DNA from: Apricaphanius iberus
Taxonomy: Eukaryota > Chordata > Actinopteri > Cyprinodontiformes > Aphaniidae
Direction of reading: 5' to 3'
DNA length: 64,000 bases
Assembly: GCA_028564705.1 (NCBI GenBank)
Contig: JAPXFQ010000128.1
Span: 229,809-293,808 of the forward strand
Position 1 is the first letter of the stretch. Each line of letters opens with the position of its first letter. The notes beneath the pieces were generated by a model that was not told where the DNA came from, searched no databases, and was given only the letters and a program-made list of their open reading frames with translations. Both the position numbers and the translations under genes were made by a program. Below are positions 13,360-24,399 of the stretch, in pieces.

Positions 13360-14070
13360 TACTCGGCTTTCCACTGGACGTGTCAGCAGCATGTTACAGG
13401 AGCAACACGTTTTACTCGCGCATTCTGCGGCTTGGCCCTTTCCACAGGGGGCGTCAGCAGCCCGTAGCAGCAGGGAAGCAGCTGTCACCGAAGGAGCCCG
13501 AAATCATCCGAGATCAGCAAAATCAGGCGTGGTTTCGTCAGTAAACGCAACAACAAGCAGGAAAAAGACTACAATATGGCTCCAAAAGGTATGTGTTTTA
13601 TGTTCTGTCCATTTTAAATTCGCCTATAAGTTTATGTTATGTCAGGGAATATACAAAATCCCTCGAAGAATAGAAAAATAATAAAGTGGCGATCCGAAGT
13701 AGTGCAGACCCTCCCGCGACCTACTGACTTCTCATGGGGCCGCACAGGTAGTAAAGTAAAGCTACTGGAAAGAAGCACCTTTGTTTTATTTTGAAAATTT
13801 CCGGATGCCGAGCCGTCTGACTTCCTGTCTTCCCCTATCCAAAATGTCTAAATTTACACGTTTCAAAGGCATAGCGCATAGAAAATAGGACTGCCGCGTG
13901 TATTTAGAAAAGTGCTGCGACATGATGCTCCTGTGATGGGGCAAACTCGTGCTGCTTTCGCCTCCGATGGAAAGGATTATATTTATTACAGCGGTGGCTA
14001 ACAGCTGCGTATGGCGTGCTGCTGCTGTAAAATGCTGCTGACGTGTCCGGTGGAAATGAGGGGTCAAGGC
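13360..14070 (+). promoter_or_regulatory. CpG-rich patch, candidate promoter region
   Basis: CpG dinucleotides are dense here, for example around 13370-13550 and 13690-13850, while the sequence on both sides is AT-rich and CpG-poor. No transposon ends, RT or transposase motifs were found inside. In vertebrate DNA such an unmethylated-looking patch often marks a promoter. It contains the candidate first exon at 13576-13588. No convincing TATA box is visible. It could instead be part of an unrecognised young repeat. Confidence 0.4.
13576..13588 (+). other. Candidate first coding exon with splice donor
   Basis: An ATG in good context (A at -3, G at +4) reads MAPK and runs into AAAAG|GTATGTG, close to the vertebrate donor consensus. 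This would be a 13-nt coding exon ending in phase 1, at the 3' side of the CpG-rich patch. Many short basic proteins start MAPK, so the start alone does not identify a gene. A TTGCTTAG acceptor near 16050, followed by a lysine-rich frame, is phase-compatible, but that frame soon loses coding character. If real, the remaining exons may lie outside the window. Confidence 0.28.
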
Positions 14071-14534
14071 TCCCTTTTATAATTTACACTAATTTATAAT
14101 TATTATTTATTTTATTATTTTTTATATGTCTGAACACAATGGTTTTGCAGGCAGTTTTAATGGAAAACTGGTTTTATTTTTATTGGATACTGTAGAAGAA
14201 AATAAACGCCGCCATAGTAGTGATGTCATTACACCAGTATGACGTGATGATGTACTTTATATGTAAATTAGCATGTAAAATCATCTGGTGACATCTAGCT
14301 ACTTTCAGTGGCAAACTTCGGTTAGTTTCTGTCAGAGACAGTTGGCAACACTGACGTGGGGGTGTGGTCTGGAAGACAGTCACGGCTGAACTGTGGCATG
14401 CGGCCGCCGAGCTCCACAAAGCCTCTATTTACCTACGGTAAAAGGAGAAACAAGGTCTCTTGTCCAACATCCACCATAAGTAAAGAGAGGTTTTATGGAG
14501 AGCAGTGGCCAAACACCATAGTTCAAAACTTTGG

Positions 14535-14640
14535 CTCAGGGCACTGAATCAGCACTGCCAATCCATCCATCCATTCATACATCCATTTTCTGAACCGCTT
14601 AGGGGTCGCGGGGGGGCTGGTGCCTATCTCCAGCTGTCTA
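14535..14640 (-). repeat. Teleost dispersed repeat end with ATCC repeats
   Basis: An imperfect (ATCC)n tract at about 14561-14585 is followed by TTTTCTGAACCGCTTAGGGG, then TCGCGGGGGGGCTGG and a C-rich tail. From memory this is a common fish repeat 3' end, comparable to but distinct from the Rex3 tail at 22421. No coding part is recognisable. Confidence 0.5.
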
Positions 14641-14822
14641 ATGCAGCCAAGATGACTTATGTATCCCAAAAAAGCTGGGTTATTAGTATCAATGGTAAAC
14701 TGGCACAACATAATTTTATACTCCACAATGTAAAGCATATCAGAAGTCCCTTCTCTGCCCTTTAATAAACCTTTATCTAATGTGTTTGTTAAAAAAGTGA
14801 AACATGCTGGATGCATAGGCAA

Positions 14823-15505
14823 GGTAAGGCTATTGTATTTGTATAGCACACTTTCAACACAAGGCAATCCAAGGTGCTTTAAATGATTTAACAAAGAATT
14901 GATAAAAGAAATAAAAATGGCAATATTGGACTCAACGGCAGCTCTTAGTAGTAGAGTTGTAATCTTTAATTTAAAAGAGCCTAACGATTCAGCAGTTTTG
15001 CATTCGTCTGAAAGTTTGTTCCAGATTTGAGGCACATAGAAGCTGAAAACTGCTCCTCCATGTTTTGTTCTAATTCTAGGGATGTTTAGTAAACTAGAAT
15101 TGGAGGACCTGAATGGCCTGCTGGGTTGGTACAGTGACAACAGATCTTCAATATACTGTCGATAAAATATTTTGGGATTTATGAACTAGTAAAAGTATTT
15201 TAAAGTCTATTCTCTGAGCTACTGGGAACCAATGTAAGGACATTAGAAATGGGGTGATGTGCTCTACTTTCTTGGTTTGGATCAGCTGCAGCTTTCTGAG
15301 TGACTTTTTGGGTAGACGTGAGGACGCTGTTACAGTAATCAATCTGACTAAAGATGAACGCATGAGTTTTTTCAAGGTCCTGTTGTGACAAGAATCTTTA
15401 ATCCTAGAATTGTTCTTAAGGTGATAGAACAATGACCTTGTTATTGCTTTTATGTGACCCTGGAGGTTCAGGTCTGAGTCCATTATTACATCTAAATTAC
15501 ATGAC
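14823..15505 (-). mobile_element. 5'-truncated L2-clade LINE, 3' end
   Basis: Minus-strand frames read, in order, NLDVIMDSDLNLQGHIK (near 15500-15450), HITPFLMSLHWFPVAQRIDFK (15267-15205) and a stretch ending FYVPQIWNKLSDECK (15040-14995). These are the usual C-terminal RT-distal motifs of L2-type LINEs. The 3' UTR follows, with a TGCTATACAAATA..AAGGC type tail at 14870-14823. The frame is broken at about 15148. Endonuclease and RT cores are missing, as expected for 5' truncation during insertion. Confidence 0.85.
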
Positions 15506-15840
15506 TGATGAGTGGTTTCATAAGGCTCTTTTCCATTAAGGACTTGCTGGGATCAACTCGACTTCGTTCTACTCAATTTTACATAGTTCAGGCAGTTTTC
15601 CCATCAAGATTTAGTCCCACGTCAGTCTAGGTGGGGTTGACACATTATGGTCGCATTGACACGAAGCAGCAAACCCTTATTAAATTAGTGGCAAAGGGTC
15701 TAATTCTAAAATTTTATTCTAGGTGGGTCGGTCTGAGGTGGGTCTAGGCTTATATAACTTAATAGAACAATGATTTTAAAACAACTCAGAAAATTGTGCC
15801 TCAGTGACAGGCATAAACAATGCGAACTGCAAGTGCTCAC

Positions 15841-15885
15841 TGATATTGGCAAACCCTGAAAACTTATCAGGGTTTGCCAATATCA
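15841..15885. other. Perfect 19-bp hairpin, 7-nt loop
   Basis: Bases 15841-15859 (TGATATTGGCAAACCCTGA) are exactly complementary to 15867-15885, with loop AAACTTA. A second perfect hairpin (8-bp stem, 7-nt loop; GTCCTTAA/TTAAGGAC) lies just downstream at 15898-15920. No TIR-bounded element explains either. At 45 nt the first stem is shorter than a usual microRNA precursor. It is probably an inverted microduplication, but it is unusually clean. Confidence 0.8.
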
Positions 15886-15920
15886 ATGGCAAACCATGTC
15901 CTTAAGGTTTCTTTAAGGAC

Positions 15921-17440
15921 AAATATCACCAGAAAAATTAAGGATTCCATGTGGTTTATTTTTGTAAGAGTTTGTGGGGTTAGAATGCTTCAGGTCCTTG
16001 CTATTATATTAATTTTAAACTAATTTGTTGCTTCTTCATGCTTGCTTAGAAAAAAGACAAGAAAAAAGAGAGAAAAAAGGACAGCAAATTATAGCCCAGG
16101 AGAGTGGTTCAGTCTTCCAGAAATTCACACCATCAATATTCACGTCACTTTGTTTTTTACTGCCTGTTATTCTCCACTTTTTCATTGGATTTGGCAAACA
16201 GTTTGAATCCACCAAGCAAAGCGTATATAACAGATCAGAGTTGTTAGAGAGATTTGTTGATTTTCCTTTTTTTATTTTTTTTATTTTACAAAACAATAGA
16301 AAAATACAAAAAACAAATCTTGAAAGGGATACCTCAAGAAAGTTCCAGGAGTCATAGTAGAATTTCAAGCGTTGTATTTATCAAAATTTTGATGTGCTGG
16401 TGTTGGTATGGACATTTTCTCAAACTGTCCTCTGAGACCTTGATTAAGCAGCCGCCTTTATAATGGGATTCATTTACACAGCAATCAAAGGTTTACTTAT
16501 TTAGGTTATTTAATGCATATGTCTAGATACAACAAATTATATTGAACTTGACATGCTAAAAAAAATGTTTTCTATTTTTTTAAATAGATTGAAAAGTGTT
16601 AAATAAATTTGATCAGTGTAAATTTTAACAAAAAATTAAGTATACCAGCAAAAAGGCAGTCAGATACTAAATTAATTGTTTATTTTTCAATGAATGTAGA
16701 TGATGAGCAAAACCCTAAAAGTAATCTGCCAAGGTTAAGATACTTTTGGATTCAGAGCCTAACAAAAGTTTCATTTTCTGTGTGGTAGAGGTAAAAAAGA
16801 ATGCAACATAGCTGCCAAAGGCACTCACTGGGGTGCACAGGATCAAGGACAGCAATGTGAAATTATATAGCCAGTTTGATATGCACTTAATATGCTGTGA
16901 AGTTTGACAAAGATTAGTCTTTTTAAATGTCAGTTTATTTTCATTATTTTCTATTAAATCACAGAGGGCCTATCAGATTTACTTTATTGACCAGATATAT
17001 AAAATCATTGAAATAAATCTAGCTTTCATTTTAAGAATATCCTAAGATTAAGGTTACACTATACTTTCAATAAAGCCTAACTTAATAGAAATAAGAAATT
17101 TTGTTCTCTACGCACCATTTCACACAAGCAAATCGAATACTCCTTATCTCTACATGCATGCGTGCCATGTCCAATCCATCAAACATCAAAAAAACTCTAC
17201 ATTCACATACACAGTATTTTACATTGCCATCACCAAAACCCACACAAAGCCTACTGGCCCATTCCAGGCTGTAACAAACCCTGTAGATATGCTTAACAAG
17301 ACAGCTTTTTAAAGGGTTGTTATATTATCTTGCTATTTGTAGAGAGCTTGCTCATATCTTGCAGCCATTTACAAGATTTATACCTGGATAAGTCTGATAA
17401 AATCCCATTAAAAGAATGTTTAAAAATAATAATTTCAGTC
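15921..17440. other. AT-rich non-coding stretch
   Basis: Open frames near 16025-16460 are low-complexity (Lys- or Phe-rich) and overlap on both strands. A frame at 17330-17563 spans an LTR boundary. I support no gene here. Confidence 0.35.
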
Positions 17441-17715
17441 TGTCATGAGTTGAAACTGGACTCAGATGCAGAGATCAGCTTTAAAGGATTATTTCACATT
17501 TTAATTCAACAGTTTCCACAGCACGAGAGTGAGAGCAATCATATCACAAAAGGGAAGGTTTAATGAGGAACTGGCGAACGACATGAGAGACAATGGGATA
17601 TATATAACGGGCAGAACTACACTGGGAAAACTAATGAGACAAATAGAAGACAGGTCAAAGAAATTAGATAACAGGGAGACCGGGAGTGACACAAAGAGGG
17701 AGACACACTGTGACA
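17441..17715 (-). mobile_element. LTR of an LTR retrotransposon (3' LTR, 275 bp)
   Basis: The segment begins TGTCATGA and ends CTGTGACA, so on the minus strand it runs from TGTCACAG to TCATGACA with short inverted ends. On that strand there is a TATA-like TTATATATATCC (about 17608-17597) and then ATTAAA about 40 bases downstream (about 17563-17558), the order expected for U3-R-U5. A purine-rich tract lies just upstream at 17716-17731. The structure fits a Ty3/Gypsy-type fish LTR. No second LTR was recognised in the window, so the element is truncated or rearranged. Confidence 0.65.
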
Positions 17716-17731
17716 GTACCCCTCCCCAAAG
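17716..17731 (-). other. Polypurine tract of the LTR element
   Basis: On the minus strand CTTTGGGGAGGGGTAC abuts the LTR start TGTCACAG. A polypurine tract directly before the 3' LTR primes plus-strand DNA synthesis in LTR retrotransposons. Its position supports the LTR call and its orientation. Confidence 0.6.
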
Positions 17732-18430
17732 ATGTGCCACCTGGTCCACAAACCGGGACCTTCAAGCCAAAGTGTGAGGAGCGGGTCTAGTACAGAGTGA
17801 AGAAACAAAAGCAAAAAAAAAGTCCAACAAGGAGACTGGTGGTGAGGAGTCCTACGATGAGGGAACAGGTGACGAGGAGTCCAATCGTGAGGGAAAAGGT
17901 AGAAGGAGGAGTCCAACGGTGAGGGAACTCGTGAGGTAACTTGTGTCTAGGAGACCAGCGCCTGAAGAGCTTGTGTTTAGGAGACCGTTTTAGGCTGGGA
18001 GGCGGATGGTAATGCAGGATTGAGATTGGGAGGCTGGGGGCAGAGCAGGGTCTTGAGTTTTGGGGTTGATATTTGTAGTGTTGGTGTCTCATAGGCCAGC
18101 AATGCAGAATCATGTGTCTTAGGGGTTGATGTTGGTGGTGTTGGTGGCTTGTGAGACGACGGAGCTGAACCTTGTGACTTGTGAGGTGACAGCGCTAAGT
18201 CTTGTGGCTTGAACTGAGGCTTGAGGTGAGGTATAAGTTCACTTGTGCTGGAGTGGAGGCCAGAGGAGCTGGGGATTGTGCTGGAATGAATGATAGAGGT
18301 TCGGAGGATTGTGCTAGAACTGGTTGGTCTGAGCCTTGTGGTAAAGCATAGATTGGCTGAACTGAAGCTGAAGTTGGGACTAGCTGGACTGGACCTTGTG
18401 GTGAGGTGGTGACTGATAGCACTGAACTTC
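17732..18430 (-). mobile_element. Internal 3' region of the LTR element, Pro/Ser/Thr-rich repeats
   Basis: The minus strand is open over long stretches and encodes repetitive Ser/Pro/Thr/His-rich protein (for example residues from 18430 down to 17987). Two degenerate minisatellites underlie this: a ~31-bp GAGGAGTCCAA..GTGAGGGAA unit, three copies at about 17833-17935, and a ~57-bp unit around 18060-18240 containing GTTGGTG and CTTGTGA words. Repetitive 3' regions before the polypurine tract are seen in some fish Gypsy elements (recalled). No protease, RT or integrase motif is visible, so the enzymatic core is absent. Confidence 0.5.
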
Positions 18431-18436
18431 TTGCTG

Positions 18437-18480
18437 CAAGGCAACAGTGCTAACCACTTCGCCACCATGCAGCCCTGCTG
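18437..18480 (+). repeat. Short teleost repeat tag (GGCAACAGTGCTAACCAC)
   Basis: The segment AAGGCAACAGTGCTAACCAC..GCCACCATGCAGCC matches in wording the end of the larger copy at 53822-53866. It is a fragment of a widespread fish repeat. Confidence 0.5.
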
Positions 18481-18539
18481 AGCAGCTATGCAACTCAAAA
18501 CCAACCCCCATAATGTTTTGATCTCATTCAAACTTTTTT

Positions 18540-18800
18540 AGAGTCCCTTACCAAAAAATGTAGCTGCAGGATCCACAATGAAATCCTTATAAGTTGGGTA
18601 GTTATTCATGAAAATCGGATTTTCGACAATGACAAGTTTCCAGTCACCCCAAAATTCTAATCACTTGTTCCTGGTCCCACTTCAGACATTTCTTGAAGAT
18701 TTCTTCAAAATCTACCTGCACAGTTTTAAGTCATATTGCTCATAAACAGACAAACAAACAAACAAACAAGAAAAGCACTCAGAGAGCATAGAGCTCCACT
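18540..18800 (+). repeat. Dispersed repeat with (ACAA)n
   Basis: The text from CACTTCAGACATTTC onward, followed by CATAAACAGACAAACAAACA and AAAAGCACTCAGAGAG, resembles a common teleost repeat. The terminal AAAAGCACTCAGAGA-like word recurs in reverse complement at about 33025-33050, indicating a second fragment. Confidence 0.4.
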
Positions 18801-20139
18801 CTGTCCATTCATTTATTTTTTAACTGTTTTTATACAGCAGAAAGCACACCACCTGTATATTGTCTATACTAACTCACCTACACATATTATCAAAGAGGTT
18901 TAAGGTCATATAAATGGGTTACTTTTATTGTCAGATGTCTACATTTAGGCCAGAGAAAACCGTGGTTTAATGAAGTTGATCTAAACATTATAATATCATC
19001 TCCAGTTGTGATTCTTGATCATTTCTTTATAAGATATAAATCATGCTGGAACAGATGACATTCACAAACAGCAATCAGAGCACTTAAAGTGAGACGCATG
19101 CTTGCATTAAGCCTGGTATACCCTCGCCCGCCGGCCCAGCTGCTCCTGCCCTCTCTGCCCTTTTCACCACATCCTGATGTCCAGCTGGTCCCTTCTCCTA
19201 TAAAGTCAACCTTGATTTTAGTATTTCACATATCGGACTTGGACCTTGCCCCACACCTGTTATTGTCAGCAGAGAGCGAACAAATAATCATAAACTAAAA
19301 AAAATGCAACCCAAATAATCTTACCTAAAAATCCCACCTCCAGTCAATCATACAGTCACTCCATTTCCCACCACTATTAATATGGCTCTTTTAAATGGTT
19401 GCTCTATGCTGAATAAAACTTTTATAATAAATGATTTGATTTTAGATCATAATCTTGTGAGTCGCTAGAAAAAAGTGTCTTTGAGGTGTATGAGCAGAGA
19501 ACGGGCTCAGAGGAGAGAAAGAAGAAAAGTGTTTTTAGGATATTCTTTCCAATGATGGCGTGTGCTGACAGCACAGGTTGGGGTCCCCACTGATTGCTCC
19601 ATTGACCAGTTTCTACTCGGCAGGTAGGCTAAAGTTTGGGGTTACTTTGGCAGGAGTTTGCACAGGTATTGATTAATTTTCTATAATGTGAGGAAATTAA
19701 GCTATGGTCCCTAGCCGAAATCACTGCCTTCAGGAGCAAGCCTTCAGGAGCAAGCCTTCGGGAGCGACGTATCCGCTCCCACCATTTCTGGGGGAGACGT
19801 TGGAGGGAGTCTCCGCTTCACTGAGACAGATGTCTGGCGAATATCCAACTAACCTCACCACAGTAAATTTGGAATTTTATTTGGAGAAATGCATTTCAGA
19901 TTACTGCTAGAATAAGTTATCTTTGTCTATATAGTGACTTTCACGGGAAGATTTTTTGTTTTTTTTCTTCTTAAAGTGGAGAGGGCAATTCTTTCCTGAA
20001 ATTCATAAACATCCTCCTATACTTTTAACTTTCGAGATATTGAATTTAGTCTTGCATACAAGAGCACAATGAGGGTGTAGTCAATAATATAAACGATAGC
20101 TAAATCAAAACTTTGATGAAAATGAAAAAAAAAATCTGT
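18801..20139. other. Non-coding stretch with a small 15-bp tandem repeat
   Basis: At about 19728-19762 a CCTTCAGGAGCAAG-type unit is repeated roughly three times. Nothing else could be assigned. Confidence 0.4.
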
Positions 20140-21551
20140 TTTAAACAAGGGGCAAACTCCGCCCGCAGAATATGAAGCTAACGCGGAAGTGACAAAAATT
20201 GCAGTTCAGCCCTCATCCGCTGGGGGCTGGTTGCAAAAAGGAGCAACTTCCCATTGACTCCCATGCTAAAAAGGCCAACTTTACAGCAAAAATAAACATG
20301 TTTACAGCCTGGTTCAAAAAACCATTTTAGGTTAGATAGTTCAGGTTTACCATCATGACAACTCTGAGGGGGGTGAATTATTTTCTAACTCCTCCGTTTA
20401 TTTGTAATTTAATTGTGAAATTATGAATAATTAGGGGCGTGTCCTTTTGATTTGAAAGGTCCGTCTAGGCTAACGCTGGTGGCTAATGGTGGCTAACTGT
20501 AGCTAATAGCTTGCTCCGTAGTCTGCTGTCCCCCTCTGCTTGTGGGGAAGATCTTCAGAGCCTGGGACTACCATAAAGACTTCAGTCATTTGGTGTTTTC
20601 TGAACTCCACTATCAGTTGCCTCTGCAGTTTTTATTTGGTTTTGGATGTTAATATGCAATTATTGGGCAAAGATGGCTTGCTGTGATTTTCATTACAGTA
20701 ACAGACAGTCCAAGAAGTTTATGCTTTCGGGGGAGGCTTCATACCAGCTGAAGCTTAACGAGCTTGGGGGGTCTCTGTCAGGTGGCAGAGAGGAATGCTG
20801 TTCTGGTCGGAGCTTTTATCTCTTTCTACAAGCGAGTTGGAGCAGGCGATCGGTCAGGTAGCAGCAGAGCAGCAACGTCGGCTACATCAGGCTGGAAGAC
20901 TACATAGTTGGACTCTAGACAGACTGGATGATCACTGGTTAGATCAGTACTGGTGGGAGGAACACAGCTGGAGGCATGAACTAATGGATGTCTGATGTGA
21001 GGTGAGTCAAAAGCCTTTTATTTTTTTAGGGGATCTGAGTTTTCATGATGACTTTGTGACTACTTTTAGCTGGATGTGTTGTTAAGATAAGCCGACTAAG
21101 TCCTCATCCTCCTCCGATGGTAATGGAAATAACACAATATCAGGCCGTATTGATCCGACCCATTTGGGTCTTATTATATTGATCTGTTTTCTCTACTCGA
21201 GGTGTTTCTGCGTCTAAAGGGATCACTGTTGAAAAACGGGGTAAAAGTCTCTCAACCGCGGTTTTCTGGCTGAAACTGGCTGCAGCCTACGTTAGCTTCA
21301 GTTAGCTCCCGACTAGCTTCTGACTAGCTTGTAGCTACGTCGGCTCGGAGTGTTAACCCTCCGCCCCCAGCCTCACAGTGCCACTCTCAGCTCCACCTCT
21401 TTGCCCATTTTTGGAGTTTCTGAGAGTGACGAGGCGAATGACGCGGACCAAATGGCGGCGGTGGGAACCGCCCAGTTGGCCTCATTTTTGCTATTCCGAA
21501 ACCTATGGGGGACGTACCGGAAGGTTAGTCCATTGTTTTATACAGTCTATG
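20140..21551 (+). mobile_element. Dispersed teleost repeat ending TATACAGTCTATGG
   Basis: It starts near the GGGGCAAACTCCGCCCGCAG text and includes CAACTTCCCATTGACTCCCA near 20250 and repeated GGCTAA/TAGCT words near 20470-20510 and 21290-21340. It ends TTTATACAGTCTATGG at 21536-21551. The same kind of terminus closes the insertion at 48542-49073, so two members of a related family are present. Short overlapping frames near 20.65-21.0 and 21.35-21.57 kb are probably not genes. I recall this text as a high-copy fish repeat but cannot name it; the left boundary is uncertain. Confidence 0.5.
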
Positions 21552-22420
21552 GTTTTAAAGCAACTGTGTGAAATTTGAAAGTTGTTTGCTCATTAGCACC
21601 CCCTAAGGCCAAAGGTGTAACTGCAGGCTTAATGGAAAGCACGTGCATGAAGCAGACATGCTGTGTGACCTCACTATCGAACGAACAGAAGCTACAGTCA
21701 GTCCCGTCCTGAACAATTTACTGATTTGCAGGCATGAATTAAACTGAGGTAAGACATGTTAATCTTGTGTAAGTTTAGTTGGGGTCTGGGCTGCAGTTTT
21801 GTTGGTGCTAAAGCTGTTCACTGCTCTCCTGAAGCCATCCTTCAGTTACCGCTCACTCCGCAGTTGTTTATGATGACGCTCACTACACCCGAGTGTGAAC
21901 ACGCATGACGCCATTATGCAGGCTGCCCTTGAAAGCAGTCGGAAAAGCAGCTTTTTCGACATGAACACTCGCTATTTACAGTGACAGTGTGTAGTTTCCT
22001 GTCAGTAGGGGGCAATCCATACCTAAATCAATGCAAGTGTAACCCACACGACCTAAGGGTCATGAGCTATGCTCTTAGTTTAGTGGGTTGTCCCTTCAAT
22101 GCCCTGCTCCCCTGTTAATCAGCAGCTGCTGCTCTGCAGCTGATTACCACCTGCTGCTTCAGGTAGTGCTGCAGTTCAAATATTTAGCTGCTGCTTTCCA
22201 CTCAGGAAGTTGTTCATTGCTGTCCTTGCTTAATGGTGGTTTAAAAATTCAGCCTAAGAGATAAAGAAACTACAACTAATCAGAGCAAACTGGGAATGGA
22301 AATAGGAATGATTGACATCTTGGTGAGTTTTACAGATCAGTTTCTTCAACTCAAGTTTGTTACATTACTTTATTGACCAAGTCATATCATCATAGATTAC
22401 TGTTCTATAAACCCTGGCTC
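21552..22420. other. Non-coding stretch with TE-like fragments
   Basis: Phrases such as CACCCCCTAAGG and TCAGTAGGGGGC, and a CAGCTGCTG/GCAGCTG inverted word at 22122-22150, suggest old repeat debris. No gene is supported. Confidence 0.3.
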
Positions 22421-22656
22421 CATCCATCCATCCATCCATCCATCCATCCATCATCTTCCGCTTATCCGGGGTCGGGTCGCGGGGGCAGTAGCCTAAGATG
22501 AGAGACCCAGACTTCCCTCTCCCCGGCTACTTGGGCCAGCTCCTCGGGAGGAATCCTTTCCCAGGAAATTCCCAGGCCAGCTGGGAGACATAATCCCTCC
22601 AGCGAGTCCTGGGTCTTCCCCTGGGTCTCCTCCCGGTGGGACGTGCCCAGAAGCCC
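22421..22656 (-). mobile_element. 5'-truncated Rex3/RTE-like LINE 3' end
   Basis: (CATC)n at 22422-22452 is followed by ATCTTCCGCTTATCCGGGG, the minus-strand form of the tail that ends the copy at 32515-32556. The minus-strand frame reads GRRPRGRPRTRWRDYVS then LAWE, the C-terminal motif of Rex3-like RT, from about 22645 to 22570. Homology stops at about 22656, so only some 235 bases remain. Tetranucleotide tails are typical of RTE-clade insertions. Confidence 0.85.
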
Positions 22657-23364
22657 CTGGCTTCAACTGTATAATTTTTGACATTCCTTGACTCACCGGT
22701 GAGTAAAGCAGATCGTGTTTCCACCCACTGGTGCTGCATAATAGTAACCAAGCCTCTAACAAAAAATCACATAGTCAGCATGGATTGGAATGTTTTTTAG
22801 TTCTTGGTCTTCATTTGATAGTTGAGCTGAATGGTTAATACTTTGGTTTTACGTTCAGTAATCCTTTGTTTCCTTTTATTTTTACCATTCTGGCTGCACT
22901 TTGATTTAACACTATATAATTAATAGTAGTGTGGTATTGATTTGGTTTAACACCACCAATTAGTTGTGCAGCATTTGATTTGTTTTTTTTCCATTGGACT
23001 GACTCTTAGCTTTATGCTAATGAGATTAAATTTAAGTCTGTTCAATTTAATTAATTTTGAATTTGAAGCTTCAAACCTTTTTTCATATGTGTATAAACTT
23101 TCTTTGATATTCCTTTTGAATATCAGTTACTTTGTGGTATTTCATTGTTTAATTTAACTGTTTATTTTATTTTTTTAGTTTAGTATGTGTGATCGAAAAA
23201 TTTATTATTATGATTAATCTTTTAGTATTATTAACACTGAGACCAGAGGAGCCAGACAACAGGTATTGAGTTCGAGGTTAGAGAAGAAATCACTGCCTGA
23301 GAAAAAATATTGATTCTTCTTACATACTTTGTTTTGAGAGTTTCTCTTATTGTGTTACATGTAA
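22657..23364. other. AT-rich non-coding stretch
   Basis: I identified nothing; T-rich frames at 22966-23157 are low complexity. Confidence 0.35.
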
Positions 23365-24318
23365 CCCAAGCAAATGCCATTGTTTTGTACCCCTCTCGGC
23401 GGGTCCCTGGTCTGGGCCCTGCTGGGGGGCGGGGTGCCCCTGATCCCCGTGGCCTCCGGGTCCTGTTCCGGGCCCGCCCTGGCGTTGCCAGTTTCCGGCG
23501 GAGCCCGTGGGCTCGTCCCTGCGATCTCTTGGGGCCCCAGTGTTGCGGCTGCTTGGTGTTCCCCTGGGGCTTCCATCTGTTCCTCTCTTGGTGGGTGATC
23601 GGCCCTGCGCTGGTCCGCCTGCGGCTCCTGCGCTCTGTGGGACTCTGGATGCATGCGTCTCCTGCCTCCTTCCTGTAGGACGGATTGACGGTTCCTTACA
23701 CCAGCTATCAATCACTTGCATGGGGAAACCTTATTCAGACCTGCATGCTCGCATACACACATAGGTGTGGGGATATTGGTCTGGAAGGACATATATTGAG
23801 CTGAGGTTATCATCATTAGTTAGCTGTTACCAGGAGCTTACCAGAAACATTAGTATTGTGTTCATTAATCCATGGTTGTGTGTATTGAATGTGTAATTCT
23901 TAGTTTTTATTACTGGATCTGAACTATTGGTGTGGTTCTGTTCAGTTCGATGTTTTTTGTTTCTTTTGTTTTACCGCTTCTCTGCCATCCTGCAGAGGCG
24001 GAGGACTGGGATGTTTTCTTGTGTTCTTTGTTTGCCTCCCTGTCTTGTGTCATCAGTTCGCGCCTCTGCTGGTGCGGTTTCTTTTCTTCACCTTCTTCCT
24101 TTCTTCCTTCTTGTCTCGGTTTCGTGTCCATGACTTCAGGAAATTGAACCCTCAGTAATCACTAAAGATTTTCATACATATACATCAAGTGGCGTATTAC
24201 AGCTTTGCTGTAATACTCTGCTTGGGAAAGTAAATCTGTTGGGCTTGTACTTGGTACTCAGACACCAATTCTGAGTGGCAAACTGCTAGACAGGACACGT
24301 AAAAAATAAATAAAAATT
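23365..24318 (+). repeat. GC-rich teleost repeat, possible LINE 3' region
   Basis: A sharply GC-rich block (about 23388-23665) is open in several frames on both strands with Gly/Pro/Arg-rich products, which argues against a specific protein. It is followed by lower-GC text and ends in an A-rich AAAAAATAAATAAAAA tract at 24300-24316. The A-rich end after a long 3' UTR-like section suggests a retrotransposon terminus. I recall similar text as multi-copy in fish but cannot name the family. Confidence 0.4.
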
Positions 24319-24399
24319 CTCAACTAATTTCAGTGTAGTTTCACTGTGACTGGCACTAGTTTTAAAACATGATTTTGATTTGAACAGAAGCAAAAGCGT

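Noticed and set aside
16025..16463. Lysine- and phenylalanine-rich frames proposed as exon 2 of the 13576 exon
   Set aside because: The frame is phase-compatible but loses coding character after about 30 residues and shows no donor or domain; kept only as a remark in the exon entry.
20646..21000. 66-71-codon ORFs with Trp/Ser-rich products
   Set aside because: They sit inside a dispersed repeat and overlap in different frames; no family motif.
23347..23764. Several overlapping 75-125-codon ORFs on both strands
   Set aside because: High GC removes stop codons in all frames; no domain is recognisable and opposite-strand frames are equally open, so none is supported as a gene.
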